Positions 17,641 through 27,600 of a stretch of DNA of 64,000 bases are shown one piece after another (position 1 is the stretch's first letter; the number at the start of each line of letters is the position of its first letter). The notes under the pieces were generated by a model. That model did not search any database and had not been told where the DNA came from. It was given only the letters and a program-made list of their open reading frames with translations. The stretch covers positions 624,781 through 688,780 of the forward strand of contig KE159629.1 of assembly GCA_000403335.2 (NCBI GenBank), written 5' to 3'. The translations under genes were made by a program, and so were the position numbers. The stretch comes from Lachnospiraceae bacterium MD335 (GTDB lineage: Bacteria; Bacillota; Clostridia; Lachnospirales; Lachnospiraceae).

Positions 17641-17710
17641 GGGTCAAGCGAACATGCTTGCATGTTCATTTGACCCTCAAATCAAGGTTGAAAGATTTTC
17701 TTTCAACCTT
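17641..17710. repeat. Paired hairpins directly upstream of era
   Basis: The outer pair GGGTCAAGCGAACATGC (17641-17657) and GCATGTTCATTTGACCC (17660-17676) forms a 17-bp stem with two mismatches and a 2-nt loop. The second, AAGGTTGAAAG (17684-17694) with CTTTCAACCTT (17700-17710), is a perfect 11-bp stem. Both lie between the M16C peptidase gene and era; the first ends about 2 nt from the era GGAGG. They are not followed by T runs. Confidence 0.65.
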
Positions 17711-17719
17711 ACTCTCCAT

Positions 17720-20647
17720 TTAGTGGAATAAATTTTCCACCTCCATAAACAATTCTCTGTTTTCTTCTATCGACTGGCTGTTTCCCACAACGCAGACGGC
17801 ATTCTGCGCCATCACGGCATCTACCAGTCCTGCAAGCGCCTGAATGTCCTCCTGTGTACACAAAAGAAGCTCATCGCGCTCGCGCTGCACTTCCTCAAAT
17901 GTAAGGTTGGTGAGATAGGCGCTCGCGGAACGGCTTCCCTTGACTGCAGGAGTCATCGGAACATCCATGTCACCAAGCGCACCGATAATATATTTTGTCA
18001 TCGTGCGCTCGTCGGCTGTAAACTGCCTGATGTAATCCCCCGTCTTTTCAAAAACGTCAACCGTTCTTTTCAGATTCGGATCCCTGTATGACACAAGATA
18101 ACTGTCACCCGTTCTTCCAAAACTGCACATGCAGCCATATGCACCGCCTTTCACACGCACATTAACCCACAGATAATCATATCCCAAAATCACCTTTAAA
18201 ACCTTGAGCGCGCCTGTATATTGAAAGTTTGTCCCTTTCCTGTAGTTTCCTGCCCTGCACACATACTGAATCTGTGCGGAAGTAGAAAATGCCTCGTTGC
18301 GCATTTTGGGAGTCAGCCCAAAGCGTTCTTTTGGAACAGTCTGTGTAAATAACATTTCTTTCAGTTTTGGAACCAAATCTTTTAATTTTTCATACCCTTC
18401 CTGTGTGGCAGTCAAATCCACCATCAGGTTTTCCGGACGGAAAATACATTTTATAAGCGCTTCCAATTTTGCAGCCAGTTCCTCTTTACAACCCGCAAAA
18501 TCCGCCGTCAGCTTCTCAAGCAGCCTGTAACACGGAACTCCGCTCACAAGCTCTGATACCGCTGCCGGTTCGCTAAAATAGGACATCGCCCTGACCGCCG
18601 CAAGCGAATGTGCCGCAGAAGTCATATTTCCCTGCATCCTTGATTTAAGCTCCTCCAAAATCTCAAGAATGCGGTCCGTATCCGTAAGATTTGACTCCGT
18701 TATAATATCGCCCATCAGTGCCAGCGCCGGCGCAATTTCATCATACATCGCCTTTGTTTTGACTTCAAAGGTCAATTTATATTCATCCAGTTTTTTCGCA
18801 TTCACATAAGTATTTACAGAGCTGATAATACCGCCGGTATGAATATTTATTTCATTAAAAAGCTCACCGTAGGTATACAGTTTTGTGTCCACATAGCCTA
18901 AGATATTTTTAAGCACCCCAATATAAGAAAACAGCTCCGCCGGAATATTGGACGCGTCAAAAATCAGCTTCATATAAGCAATTCCGTTGGTCTGCACATC
19001 ATGAAACAGCACTTTGGTGCCGGCTTCTTCCCTAAGCTCGTTGATAAACGGCTCGGATTCCTTTTTCATATCATCCCTTGTCAGCATTGGGATCTTAGCC
19101 AAATTCTCCGGTGCATCCTCCGATTCCTGATATGCCAAAAGCGCCTGTGTATCCGCAACAATCGCCTGAATCTGTACATCGCTCAAGCTGTCTTTATAAG
19201 CCGCCAGCTTCTCGGCAAGCATCTGTTCCTTTTGGACAGTCAACCCTTCTTTTGGCGATAGCACCAGTACCGATTTATGCTGATTGTGAATCAAATAACG
19301 ATCAATCAGCTTTTCGTAATAATTCGTATCAATTCGTTCTTTTAAAATCTGAAACAAATCAATTGCCTCAATCATATCAAAGGGCATATTGTCATTATAA
19401 AGCCATGAATCCAACATCTGCAGTCCATACATCAGTCCCTTAGGATAAGAGCCAAAGTCTGCTTCCCTATAGCGGAATTCATAATAATTTAATCCTGCAA
19501 GCAGGGATTTCTTATCAATGCCCTCACGGACAAGACGCTTTAACTCATCCTCTATCGTTTCAACAAACGCATCCTTTTGTTCATCGTTTGCGTTCTTTGC
19601 CACAATTGAAAAATACGGCTGGTAAATGCCATTATCGTAAACCGAATAAACTTCCGTACCGATATTTTTATGAATCAGCGCAAGCTTAATTGGCGCTGCC
19701 GATGCCGAACAAATCGCATACTCCAAAATCTGCATCGCGAAGTAAAGCTCCTTGTCAAGGCTTGTACCCACAACCATATTATAGGAAAGATACGTATTAT
19801 TTTCTAAGGACTCTCCCTCCATAACAGGATACTCTTTTTTTACAACAACAGGACGTTCAAACGGCTTTTGCAGCGTAAGCGCCGAGTCAATGGTAAGACT
19901 GTCAAAGCGGCTTAAATACATTTCGTCTATCCATGCAAGCTTCTCTGCCATATCCATATTGCCGTATAAATAAATATAGCTGTTTGACGGATGATAATAC
20001 TTTTCATGGAACGCCAAAAACTGCTCATACGTAAGCGTCGGTATCACATCAGGGTCTCCCCCTGATTCCACGCCGTAAGCAGTATCAGGAAACAGCGAAT
20101 TGACGACCTCCCTGTCGTTGATTTCGTCAGGCGCGGAAAACGCCCCTTTCATTTCATTATAGACCACGCCGTTTATCGTAAGCGGCGCATCGGCATCCTC
20201 CATCTCGTAATGCCAGCCCTCCTGCCGGAAAATCTTTTCTTCTTTATAAATATTCGGATAAAACACCGCATCCAAATAGACATGCATCAGGTTTTGGAAA
20301 TCCTTATCATTGCAGCTTGCCACCGGATAGAGTGTTTTGTCGCTGTATGTCATGGCATTTAAAAAGGTGTTGAGTGAGCCTTTCACAAGCTCCACAAACG
20401 GGTCCTTGACCGGAAAATCCTTCGAACCGCAAAGAACCGTGTGCTCTATGATATGCGGAACGCCCGTAGAGTCTGCGGGCGGTGTCCGAAATCCGATATA
20501 AAACACCTTGTTTTCATCGTCGTTACTCAAAAGCGCAATACGCGCGCCTGTTTTTTTATGCCGTAAAAGATAACTCATGGAACCAATATCGCTGATTTCC
20601 CTTTTTTCAAGCACTTCATAAGCAGTAAGCTCTTCTATCTTTTTCAT
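17720..20647 (-). CDS. M16C family zinc metallopeptidase (presequence protease-like)
   Basis: The 975-residue protein is the size of the PreP/Falcilysin class, which encloses and degrades short peptides. The inverted zinc motif HIIEH is at residues 65-69, with CGSKDFPVKDPF after it and a second, catalytically inactive homologous half at the C-terminus. There is no signal peptide, so it is cytoplasmic. It is on the minus strand with the gene at 20671 just upstream (23 bp) and era downstream. Confidence 0.92.
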   Translation of the reverse strand: MKKIEELTAYEVLEKREISDIGSMSYLLRHKKTGARIALLSNDDENKVFYIGFRTPPADSTGVPHIIEHTVLCGSKDFPVKDPFVELVKGSLNTFLNAMTYSDKTLYPVASCNDKDFQNLMHVYLDAVFYPNIYKEEKIFRQEGWHYEMEDADAPLTINGVVYNEMKGAFSAPDEINDREVVNSLFPDTAYGVESGGDPDVIPTLTYEQFLAFHEKYYHPSNSYIYLYGNMDMAEKLAWIDEMYLSRFDSLTIDSALTLQKPFERPVVVKKEYPVMEGESLENNTYLSYNMVVGTSLDKELYFAMQILEYAICSASAAPIKLALIHKNIGTEVYSVYDNGIYQPYFSIVAKNANDEQKDAFVETIEDELKRLVREGIDKKSLLAGLNYYEFRYREADFGSYPKGLMYGLQMLDSWLYNDNMPFDMIEAIDLFQILKERIDTNYYEKLIDRYLIHNQHKSVLVLSPKEGLTVQKEQMLAEKLAAYKDSLSDVQIQAIVADTQALLAYQESEDAPENLAKIPMLTRDDMKKESEPFINELREEAGTKVLFHDVQTNGIAYMKLIFDASNIPAELFSYIGVLKNILGYVDTKLYTYGELFNEINIHTGGIISSVNTYVNAKKLDEYKLTFEVKTKAMYDEIAPALALMGDIITESNLTDTDRILEILEELKSRMQGNMTSAAHSLAAVRAMSYFSEPAAVSELVSGVPCYRLLEKLTADFAGCKEELAAKLEALIKCIFRPENLMVDLTATQEGYEKLKDLVPKLKEMLFTQTVPKERFGLTPKMRNEAFSTSAQIQYVCRAGNYRKGTNFQYTGALKVLKVILGYDYLWVNVRVKGGAYGCMCSFGRTGDSYLVSYRDPNLKRTVDVFEKTGDYIRQFTADERTMTKYIIGALGDMDVPMTPAVKGSRSASAYLTNLTFEEVQRERDELLLCTQEDIQALAGLVDAVMAQNAVCVVGNSQSIEENRELFMEVENLFH

Positions 20648-20670
20648 AACTTTTTGAACCGTTCCTTTCC

Positions 20671-21087
20671 TTAGGTACTGATTACCATTAACGCAAGCTT
20701 TGAAATTGAAATGTCCTCAATCATCATCTGATGCGCCTTCACCTGATCCCTGTACTCCGCACAAAACTGCTTTATCGGGCATGCCTTGTGTATCCATCGC
20801 TCCCTGCTTTTGCCAAACAGCCCCTGTTTCTTCGTTTGATAGCAGACCCGGACGGTCAGCTTTAGCTGCTCAAAAATACGGTAGGTAAACGATGCCGTGT
20901 CAATCCCCAATACGTGCGCCGCAATTGTCTGATTCAAATCAGTGTCCTTGCCAATGTGTCCGTTAATAATCGCCTTAAATTTAAACGGCACATCCTCTCT
21001 TGCCATCATTTCAGTATAGGTCAGCTCCCTGCCAAAATATACACAGCCGGTATCCTGAATTACATATTTAAAGTCATCATTCTGCAT
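20671..21087 (-). CDS. Conserved-looking protein of unknown function
   Basis: The 138-residue product has no signal peptide or membrane segment and no motif I recognise; it is rich in K, Q and mixed beta/alpha segments, with a short W near residue 117. GGGGG precedes the ATG by about 6 nt. It sits tightly between the sigma-like gene (24 bp upstream) and the M16C peptidase (23 bp downstream), so one transcript is likely. Confidence 0.55.
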   Translation of the reverse strand: MQNDDFKYVIQDTGCVYFGRELTYTEMMAREDVPFKFKAIINGHIGKDTDLNQTIAAHVLGIDTASFTYRIFEQLKLTVRVCYQTKKQGLFGKSRERWIHKACPIKQFCAEYRDQVKAHQMMIEDISISKLALMVIST

Positions 21088-21111
21088 TTATTACCCCCAT
21101 GCATCCATATC

Positions 21112-21852
21112 TCACGTTTCCTCAATATAGTCAATATGGTCTGCGGAAAGCTTCACGGCTTCGATGACCTTGTCCTGCGTCAGTCCAAGCTCGTCCGCAA
21201 CCTCTTTTATAGTAACCTTACGCAGCAGATTCTCATACAGTTCCTTCGCCTTGTCATTCACTTCATTGACTCTGCCCAGCACGGCTTCCCCAATCTCACG
21301 GTTATCCGAATCGTCCCCGATGAATGCTTCCATCGCATCCATAACCATTTTCATAAGAAAACCCTCAACCTCCTCAATATTCTCAACACAAGCAAGCATT
21401 GTGACTCCCATTGACAGCGCCACGTTTCCTTCGCCGATTAAATCCTCCACCAAAACACCCTGTCCTGCATAGAGCTTTGAAATTGCAACGACATCCGGAA
21501 GATAGATTTCGACAAGCTTTGCCTGCGCATCCTTATCCTGCGCGAGCGCTGACATCATGACCGCACGCTTTTCCCCATCCGTCACATGCGGCAATTCGCC
21601 AAGCTCTGTCAGGTACATGGAAAGAAAGCTGACATCCTCCCCCGAAAGCTTCTCCCGGTCATCCGCCGGCTCGTCTATTCCAATATTGTTTCTGTTCAGA
21701 TAATCCTGTATCAGTCCGCGCTGCCGCGCATCCAGTCCCCATTCGCCAAACACTTCCTCAAGCTGCTCTTTCGTAAGCATGTTTCCCTGCAGACGTGCCG
21801 TTTCTTTTAATTGCTCCAAGCCCGCCATAAACGTTTGTTGATTAAACTCCAT
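21112..21852 (-). CDS. Divergent sigma-70-like protein
   Basis: The 246-residue protein looks like a degenerate RNA polymerase sigma factor. FLSMYLTELGELPHVTDGEK resembles sigma region 1.2, LVEDLIGEGNVAL aligns with region 2.2 (core binding), and VTIKEVADELGLTQDKVIEA resembles the region 3 helix-turn-helix. A recognisable region 2.4 and region 4 (-35 recognition) are missing. It could be a sigma-related regulator, an anti-sigma partner or a phage-like factor; the function is uncertain. It stands between the rhomboid-like gene upstream and an unknown gene downstream. Confidence 0.6.
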   Translation of the reverse strand: MEFNQQTFMAGLEQLKETARLQGNMLTKEQLEEVFGEWGLDARQRGLIQDYLNRNNIGIDEPADDREKLSGEDVSFLSMYLTELGELPHVTDGEKRAVMMSALAQDKDAQAKLVEIYLPDVVAISKLYAGQGVLVEDLIGEGNVALSMGVTMLACVENIEEVEGFLMKMVMDAMEAFIGDDSDNREIGEAVLGRVNEVNDKAKELYENLLRKVTIKEVADELGLTQDKVIEAVKLSADHIDYIEET

Positions 21853-21890
21853 ATGATTGTGCCGCTCCTTTTATCTGCCGTTTATACCCG

Positions 21891-22772
21891 CTACTGAACA
21901 TGCGTATGGGTAAAAAGGTGATCCTGACAATACTCATAATTTCCGTTGCACTTTGAACAAAAACGAAACTCCGCATCAGGATTGTCTTCACTGTTTTTGC
22001 CGCAAACCGCGCATTTATGTTTGGCAACGGACATTGGGCGCGCTTTTTTTACTTCCTTATTAAAGTCGTGCCTGCGCTTCACCTCACGCGGCGACATACG
22101 CCGGATACCGCTTCTTGTCATCAGGAAAAATACTACGAAATTTAAGAGCGACGCAGCAATCACAATCTTTCCAACCAAATCGGTCCGGAACATGTCGGCA
22201 AGCAGCATAACCGCATACGCAATTCCCAGCCACTTCACCTTAATCGGTATAACAAACATTAAAAGCACGCGCACCTCGGGGAATGTCATCGCAAAGCCAA
22301 GAAAAATCGACATATTTACATAATACGTGCTAAAGTAAGAAGACACGATGTTAAAATACGATGCCTCTCCGAAATATTTCATCGCTTCATTGATTTCAAG
22401 CGACGGCACATAACTTAATCCCATCACCAAAAAACTTCCGATTGCGGTAAACAGCATTCCCATAAAAAGATAGACATTGTAGTAAAATGTGCCCCATGTC
22501 CGCTCCAAATCGTTTCCCACTGAATAGTAAAAGTACAGCATGACAACCGTCCATAAAATGCTGAATCCACTGGGCGGAATAATAATCCACGTAACCAGCC
22601 GCCAAACCTGCCCGTGAAGAATCAGATATGGATTCAAGGAAATCACATTCAACAGATTGGGATTAATAAATTGAATCAAATACCCCAATATATATCCAAA
22701 AATCAAATATTTTGAAAGATTCGGTATCGCATATTTTCCGATTTTACGCTCAAGCTTATTTAAAAAATTCAT
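21891..22772 (-). CDS. Rhomboid-like membrane protein with C-terminal zinc-ribbon
   Basis: The 293-residue protein has about six hydrophobic segments. It carries the rhomboid-like loop HGQVWRLVTW, but I see no GxSG serine loop and no clear catalytic histidine, so it is probably a non-catalytic relative. After the membrane part, a cytoplasmic tail has CAVCGKN and FCSKCNGNYEYC, a zinc-ribbon-like set of four cysteines, and ends HLFTHTH. The start is ambiguous: GGAG lies between candidate ATGs at 22772, 22784 and 22796; 22772 is used because the product then starts like a membrane protein. Confidence 0.6.
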   Translation of the reverse strand: MNFLNKLERKIGKYAIPNLSKYLIFGYILGYLIQFINPNLLNVISLNPYLILHGQVWRLVTWIIIPPSGFSILWTVVMLYFYYSVGNDLERTWGTFYYNVYLFMGMLFTAIGSFLVMGLSYVPSLEINEAMKYFGEASYFNIVSSYFSTYYVNMSIFLGFAMTFPEVRVLLMFVIPIKVKWLGIAYAVMLLADMFRTDLVGKIVIAASLLNFVVFFLMTRSGIRRMSPREVKRRHDFNKEVKKARPMSVAKHKCAVCGKNSEDNPDAEFRFCSKCNGNYEYCQDHLFTHTHVQ

Positions 22773-23018
22773 GTTTTTGACCATGCTCCTTTCCATAATC
22801 ACGCAAAATTTTGCGCTTGCTTTTCCAGTATATCATCCACAAAACAAAATGTAAACCAATCTTGCCAAGACTTCATCAATTCCCTTTATTATTTTTATAT
22901 TTTTCCCGTTTTTATTATTTTTTGTTAATAATTTCCATACTTATTTCATAAAATTAAGGGACATATACTCCGTCGGATAAATTTTCCATAAAATCCCAAA
23001 ATGCATAAATATTTCATG

Positions 23019-23047
23019 TTGCCTTTTTGGGTGTGCTGTCGTATAAT
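23019..23047 (+). promoter_or_regulatory. Predicted promoter of the activase gene
   Basis: TTGCCT (23019-23024), a 17-bp spacer and TATAAT (23042-23047) make a strong sigma-A candidate about 100 bp upstream of the ATG at 23149. The leader contains CGGTCG and CGACCG, which could form a hairpin. The 346-bp gap 22803-23148 is otherwise AT-rich with no gene visible. Confidence 0.72.
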
Positions 23048-23148
23048 AGCAAATGTATGCTTAAACGGTCGTAACTGCTGATATAACCGACCGGTGTTTG
23101 TTTTAAATATTTGTTTATGATGTTTATAAATAGAAAGGCATGATTTTC

Positions 23149-26100
23149 ATGAGTAAAAAATTCTATACACTCGGAATTGATATTGGTTCAACCACAGTTA
23201 AGGTTGCAATTTTAGACACGCAGCATAAGCTGTTGTTCTCCGATTATCAAAGACACTATGCAAATATACGCGAGACACTCTCCTCCCTCCTGCAGGATGC
23301 CTATGCAAGACTTGGAAATATCAAACTGCATCCTATGATTACAGGCTCGGGCGGACTTACGCTTGCAAATCATTTGGGCGTACCTTTTGTGCAGGAGGTT
23401 ATCGCGGTTTCCACCGCACTCTCCGAGCTTGCGCCGAAAACGGACGTGGCAATCGAGCTTGGCGGAGAGGATGCCAAAATCATTTATTTTGAGGGCGGTA
23501 ATGTCGAGCAGCGTATGAACGGTATCTGCGCAGGCGGTACCGGTTCTTTTATCGACCAAATGGCGTCGCTGATTCAGACGGATGCCCGCGGTCTGAACGA
23601 ATATGCAAAAAACTACAAATCGCTTTATACCATCGCGGCACGCTGCGGCGTGTTTGCCAAAACAGATATACAACCCTTGATTAACGAAGGCGCTACAAAG
23701 GAAGATTTGTCGGCATCTATTTTTCAGGCTGTCGTCAACCAAACCATAAGCGGTCTTGCGTGCGGTAAGCCCATCCGGGGACATGTCGCTTTTTTGGGCG
23801 GTCCGCTTCATTTTTTATCGGAACTAAAAACTGCTTTTATCCGTACGCTCAAGCTTGACGAGGAGCATATTATTGACACTGCAAACTCTCACCTTTTTGC
23901 GGCAATCGGCTCTGCGCTGAATGCAAAGGAGACGGTTTCATACTCCATGTCGGAAATGGTGGATAAGCTTTCTTCCGAAATCAAAATGGAGTTTGAGGTA
24001 GAACGTATGGAGCCTTTGTTTGTTGATGAAACGGAATATGACCGTTTTTGTGCACGGCACGGTTCCCATCATGTAAAAAATGCAAGCCTTGCGGATTATC
24101 ATGGCAAATGCTTTTTGGGGATTGACGCCGGAAGCACTACCACAAAAATCGCGGTGGTCGCCGAGGACGGTACCCTTCTGTACTCTTTTTACAGCAGCAA
24201 CAACGGCAGTCCTCTGAATACGGCAATATCGTCGATTCAGGAAATTTACAAACTGCTTCCCGACGATGCGAAGATTGTACATTCCTGCTCAACCGGCTAT
24301 GGAGAAGCACTGTTTAAGGCTGCATTTATGTTGGATGAAGGCGAAGTGGAAACCGTGGCACACTACTATGCTGCCGCCTTTTTTAACCCTGATGTCGACT
24401 GCATTATCGACATCGGCGGTCAGGATATGAAATGTATTAAAATCAAAAATCAGACGGTGGATTCCGTTCAGCTCAACGAGGCATGTTCCTCCGGCTGCGG
24501 TTCCTTTATTGAGACCTTTGCAAAATCGCTGAATTACAGTGTACAGGATTTTGCAAAGGCTGCTCTTTTTGCCAAGCATCCGATTGATTTGGGAACACGC
24601 TGTACCGTGTTTATGAACTCTAAGGTAAAGCAGGCGCAGAAGGAAGGCGCAGAGGTTTCCGACATCTCCGCAGGGCTTGCTTATTCCGTAATCAAAAATG
24701 CTTTGTTTAAAGTAATCAAGGTCTCCGATGCAAGTGAGCTTGGCAGACATATTGTCGTTCAGGGCGGTACCTTTTATAACGATGCCGTGCTTAGAAGCTT
24801 TGAAAAAATTGCAGACTGCGAGGTTATCAGACCTGACATTGCAGGTATTATGGGTGCGTTCGGGGCTGCCCTTATCGCGAGGGAACGGTATCAGGCTGCA
24901 CCCGACGCAGTTTCGACAATGCTTTCCATTGCACAGATTAACGAACTGAACTTTGCGACATCACTCGTAAAATGTCAGGGCTGTACAAATGCATGCCGCC
25001 TTACCGTGAATAAATTTTCCGACGGCAGAAGCTACATATCCGGAAACCGCTGTGAGCGCGGTCTTGGAAAATCCAAAACCCAAAACAGCGTACCCAATCT
25101 GTTTGAATATAAACTAAAACGCCTCTTCTCTTATGATCCGCTTTCGGAAGCCGAAGCCGTGCGCGGTACCGTGGGTATTCCAAGAGTGCTGAATATGTAT
25201 GAAAATTACCCGTTTTGGTTTACATTTTTTACGAAATTAAACTACCGTGTCGTACTTTCACCTGTTTCAAACAGAAAAATATATGAGATGGGCATTGAAT
25301 CCATTCCGAGTGAATCCGAATGCTATCCCGCAAAGCTTGCACACGGTCACATTGAATGGCTGATCAGGCAGAATGTAGACTTCATCTTCTACCCTTCGCT
25401 GTTTTATGAGCGGAATGAGTTCGGTGAAGCTAACAATCACTACAACTGTCCGATTGTCACGTCCTATTCCGAAAATATCAAAAACAACGTGGAAGCCATC
25501 GGACGCGGTGAAGTTGCATTTCATAATCCGTTTTTATCATTTAAAGAGCCAAAGCTTATCCGACAGGCACTTGCAGAGGAATTTCCTGAAATTCCTGCAA
25601 ATGAGCTGGAAACAGCAGTTGATGCAGCATGGAAAGAGCTTGACGCGGTTCGAAACGATATGTACAAAAAAGGCGAAGAGGTCATTGCCTACCTTGAGAA
25701 AAACAAGACGCGCGGCATTGTGCTTGCAGGCAGACCTTACCATATTGATCCTGAAATCAACCACGGTATCCCCGAGCTGATTAATTCATATGGTATTGCC
25801 GTGCTTACGGAAGATTCCGTATCACACCTTGCAAAGCCCGAACGACCGCTGATCGTTTCGGACCAGTGGATGTACCACTCAAGACTCTATGCGGCGGCAA
25901 GCTATGTTAAGACAAGGGACGACCTTGATTTAATACAGCTTAACTCCTTTGGCTGCGGACTTGATGCCGTTACTGCGGATCAGGTAAACGATATTCTTTC
26001 GGACTCGGGTAAAATATACACCTGCCTGAAAATTGACGAGGTAAACAATCTCGGCGCGGCGCGGATTCGAATCCGCTCCCTGCTCTCCGCAATCCGTGTG

Positions 26101-27483
26101 CGGGAACAGAGAAAGCAAAAGCGCACCATCCAATCCAGCAGATTAAACCGGGTACTTTTTACAAAGGACATGAAGAAAAACTACACCATTCTCTGTCCGC
26201 AGATGTCACCCATCCACTTTGATTTGTTAGAGCCTACGTTTCGGATGTGCGGCTACAACCTTGTGGTTTTAAACAATGACAACAAGAGCAGTGTCGATGT
26301 CGGCTTAAAATATGTAAATAATGATGCCTGCTATCCTTCGCTTTTGGTTGTAGGTCAGCTTATGGAGGCGGTGCTTTCGGGGCAGTATGACACAGACCGG
26401 CTGGCGGTGGTTATGTCACAGACCGGCGGCGGATGCCGCGCTACAAACTATATCGGCTTTATCCGGCGTGCCCTTGCAAAGGCAGGCTATGAGCATATTC
26501 CGGTCATTTCGATTAATCTTTCAAAATTAGAGAGTAATCCGGGCTTTAAGCTTACGCCGAAGCTGCTGCTGCGTGCAGTATATGCCGTAAACTTTGGTGA
26601 CATCTTTATGCGTTGTGTTTACAGAATGCGCCCTTATGAAACCGTAGCGGGTTCCGTAAATGAAATGCATCAGAAATGGATTAAGAAGTGCAATGCGTTC
26701 CTTGGACGCAAGTACCCTTCCTACCATGAATACAAAAAAATATGCCGTCAAATTATTGCTGATTTTGATGCCATTGACATACAGGACATCCAAAAACCGC
26801 GTGTCGGCATTGTCGGGGAAATCCTCGTAAAATTCTCTCCCGCTGCAAACAATCATTTGGTGGAACTTTTGGAGCAGGAAGGCGCAGAGGCAGTTGTCCC
26901 TGACCTGATGGACTTCATGTACTACTGCTTTTACAATCAGATCTATAAAGCAGAACATTTTGGCACAAGCAAAAAAGGCGCGCGTCTTAGCCGGATGGGA
27001 ATCAAAGCAATTCAAATGCTCCGCAAACCTATGAGCGATGCATTTGCCGCAAGCAGACATTTTATTGCGCCTGCCAACATAGACGAAACCGCAAAACATG
27101 CTGCGGAGATTGTCTCACTCGGTAACCAAACCGGAGAAGGATGGTTCCTTACAGGAGAAATGTTAGAATTGATTAACAGCGGTACCCCGAATATCGTATG
27201 TACACAGCCCTTTGGCTGTCTGCCAAACCATGTCGTTGGCAAAGGGGTTATCAAAGAGCTCCGGCGGCGTCACCCGGAAGCAAATATTGTTGCAATCGAC
27301 TATGATCCCGGTGCTTCGGAAGTCAATCAGCTCAATCGAATCAAACTGATGCTCTCGACGGCACAAAAGAATCTAAAGAAGACCGAAGCCGCCACAATTG
27401 AAATTCCGAAAAAGGCGGAAAAGCCGCAAACGACAAACAGACAAATTTCCGCGTCATCCACATCGGACAGCAGACCTGCTTAA
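23149..27483 (+). CDS. Fused 2-hydroxyacyl-CoA dehydratase activase-like protein
   Basis: The 1,444-residue protein joins two ASKHA (actin-like) ATPase domains, beginning [14 protein letters not shown] near residue 9 and [15 protein letters not shown] near 323, to a DUF2229 region and a C-terminal segment related to the dehydratase HgdB component. The first domain has [10 protein letters not shown] with C127 and ARCGVF with C166, positions that match the [4Fe-4S] ligands of HgdC-type activators; the second has CSSGCGSF. Proteins of this kind use ATP and an iron-sulfur cluster for low-potential electron transfer, but this fused class lacks a proven substrate. ATG 23149 is 10 nt from AAGG; the ATG at 23140 is too close. 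Confidence 0.88.
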   Translation: MSKKFYTLGIDIGSTTVKVAILDTQHKLLFSDYQRHYANIRETLSSLLQDAYARLGNIKLHPMITGSGGLTLANHLGVPFVQEVIAVSTALSELAPKTDVAIELGGEDAKIIYFEGGNVEQRMNGICAGGTGSFIDQMASLIQTDARGLNEYAKNYKSLYTIAARCGVFAKTDIQPLINEGATKEDLSASIFQAVVNQTISGLACGKPIRGHVAFLGGPLHFLSELKTAFIRTLKLDEEHIIDTANSHLFAAIGSALNAKETVSYSMSEMVDKLSSEIKMEFEVERMEPLFVDETEYDRFCARHGSHHVKNASLADYHGKCFLGIDAGSTTTKIAVVAEDGTLLYSFYSSNNGSPLNTAISSIQEIYKLLPDDAKIVHSCSTGYGEALFKAAFMLDEGEVETVAHYYAAAFFNPDVDCIIDIGGQDMKCIKIKNQTVDSVQLNEACSSGCGSFIETFAKSLNYSVQDFAKAALFAKHPIDLGTRCTVFMNSKVKQAQKEGAEVSDISAGLAYSVIKNALFKVIKVSDASELGRHIVVQGGTFYNDAVLRSFEKIADCEVIRPDIAGIMGAFGAALIARERYQAAPDAVSTMLSIAQINELNFATSLVKCQGCTNACRLTVNKFSDGRSYISGNRCERGLGKSKTQNSVPNLFEYKLKRLFSYDPLSEAEAVRGTVGIPRVLNMYENYPFWFTFFTKLNYRVVLSPVSNRKIYEMGIESIPSESECYPAKLAHGHIEWLIRQNVDFIFYPSLFYERNEFGEANNHYNCPIVTSYSENIKNNVEAIGRGEVAFHNPFLSFKEPKLIRQALAEEFPEIPANELETAVDAAWKELDAVRNDMYKKGEEVIAYLEKNKTRGIVLAGRPYHIDPEINHGIPELINSYGIAVLTEDSVSHLAKPERPLIVSDQWMYHSRLYAAASYVKTRDDLDLIQLNSFGCGLDAVTADQVNDILSDSGKIYTCLKIDEVNNLGAARIRIRSLLSAIRVREQRKQKRTIQSSRLNRVLFTKDMKKNYTILCPQMSPIHFDLLEPTFRMCGYNLVVLNNDNKSSVDVGLKYVNNDACYPSLLVVGQLMEAVLSGQYDTDRLAVVMSQTGGGCRATNYIGFIRRALAKAGYEHIPVISINLSKLESNPGFKLTPKLLLRAVYAVNFGDIFMRCVYRMRPYETVAGSVNEMHQKWIKKCNAFLGRKYPSYHEYKKICRQIIADFDAIDIQDIQKPRVGIVGEILVKFSPAANNHLVELLEQEGAEAVVPDLMDFMYYCFYNQIYKAEHFGTSKKGARLSRMGIKAIQMLRKPMSDAFAASRHFIAPANIDETAKHAAEIVSLGNQTGEGWFLTGEMLELINSGTPNIVCTQPFGCLPNHVVGKGVIKELRRRHPEANIVAIDYDPGASEVNQLNRIKLMLSTAQKNLKKTEAATIEIPKKAEKPQTTNRQISASSTSDSRPA

Positions 27484-27525
27484 TATATCTTAATATATTA
27501 TGAACCTGTATTAGAGCAACATACA

Positions 27526-27570
27526 AAAATAACCGGAGCATTCATTTTACATGAAGTCTCCGGTTATTTT
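27526..27570. terminator. Bidirectional terminator between the activase and 5'-nucleotidase genes
   Basis: AAAATAACCGGAG (27526-27538) is perfectly complementary to CTCCGGTTATTTT (27558-27570), a 13-bp stem with A/T tracts on both outer sides. It sits between convergent genes and can end both transcripts. Confidence 0.9.
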
Positions 27571-27600
27571 ATCTTGTATTTAATTGATTATTCTTACTGA

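Noticed and set aside
22803..23148. Riboswitch in the activase leader
   Set aside because: A CGGTCG/CGACCG stem exists, but I could match no known riboswitch core.
23212..24750. Long antisense ORFs inside the activase gene
   Set aside because: They are shadows of the strongly coding plus frame.
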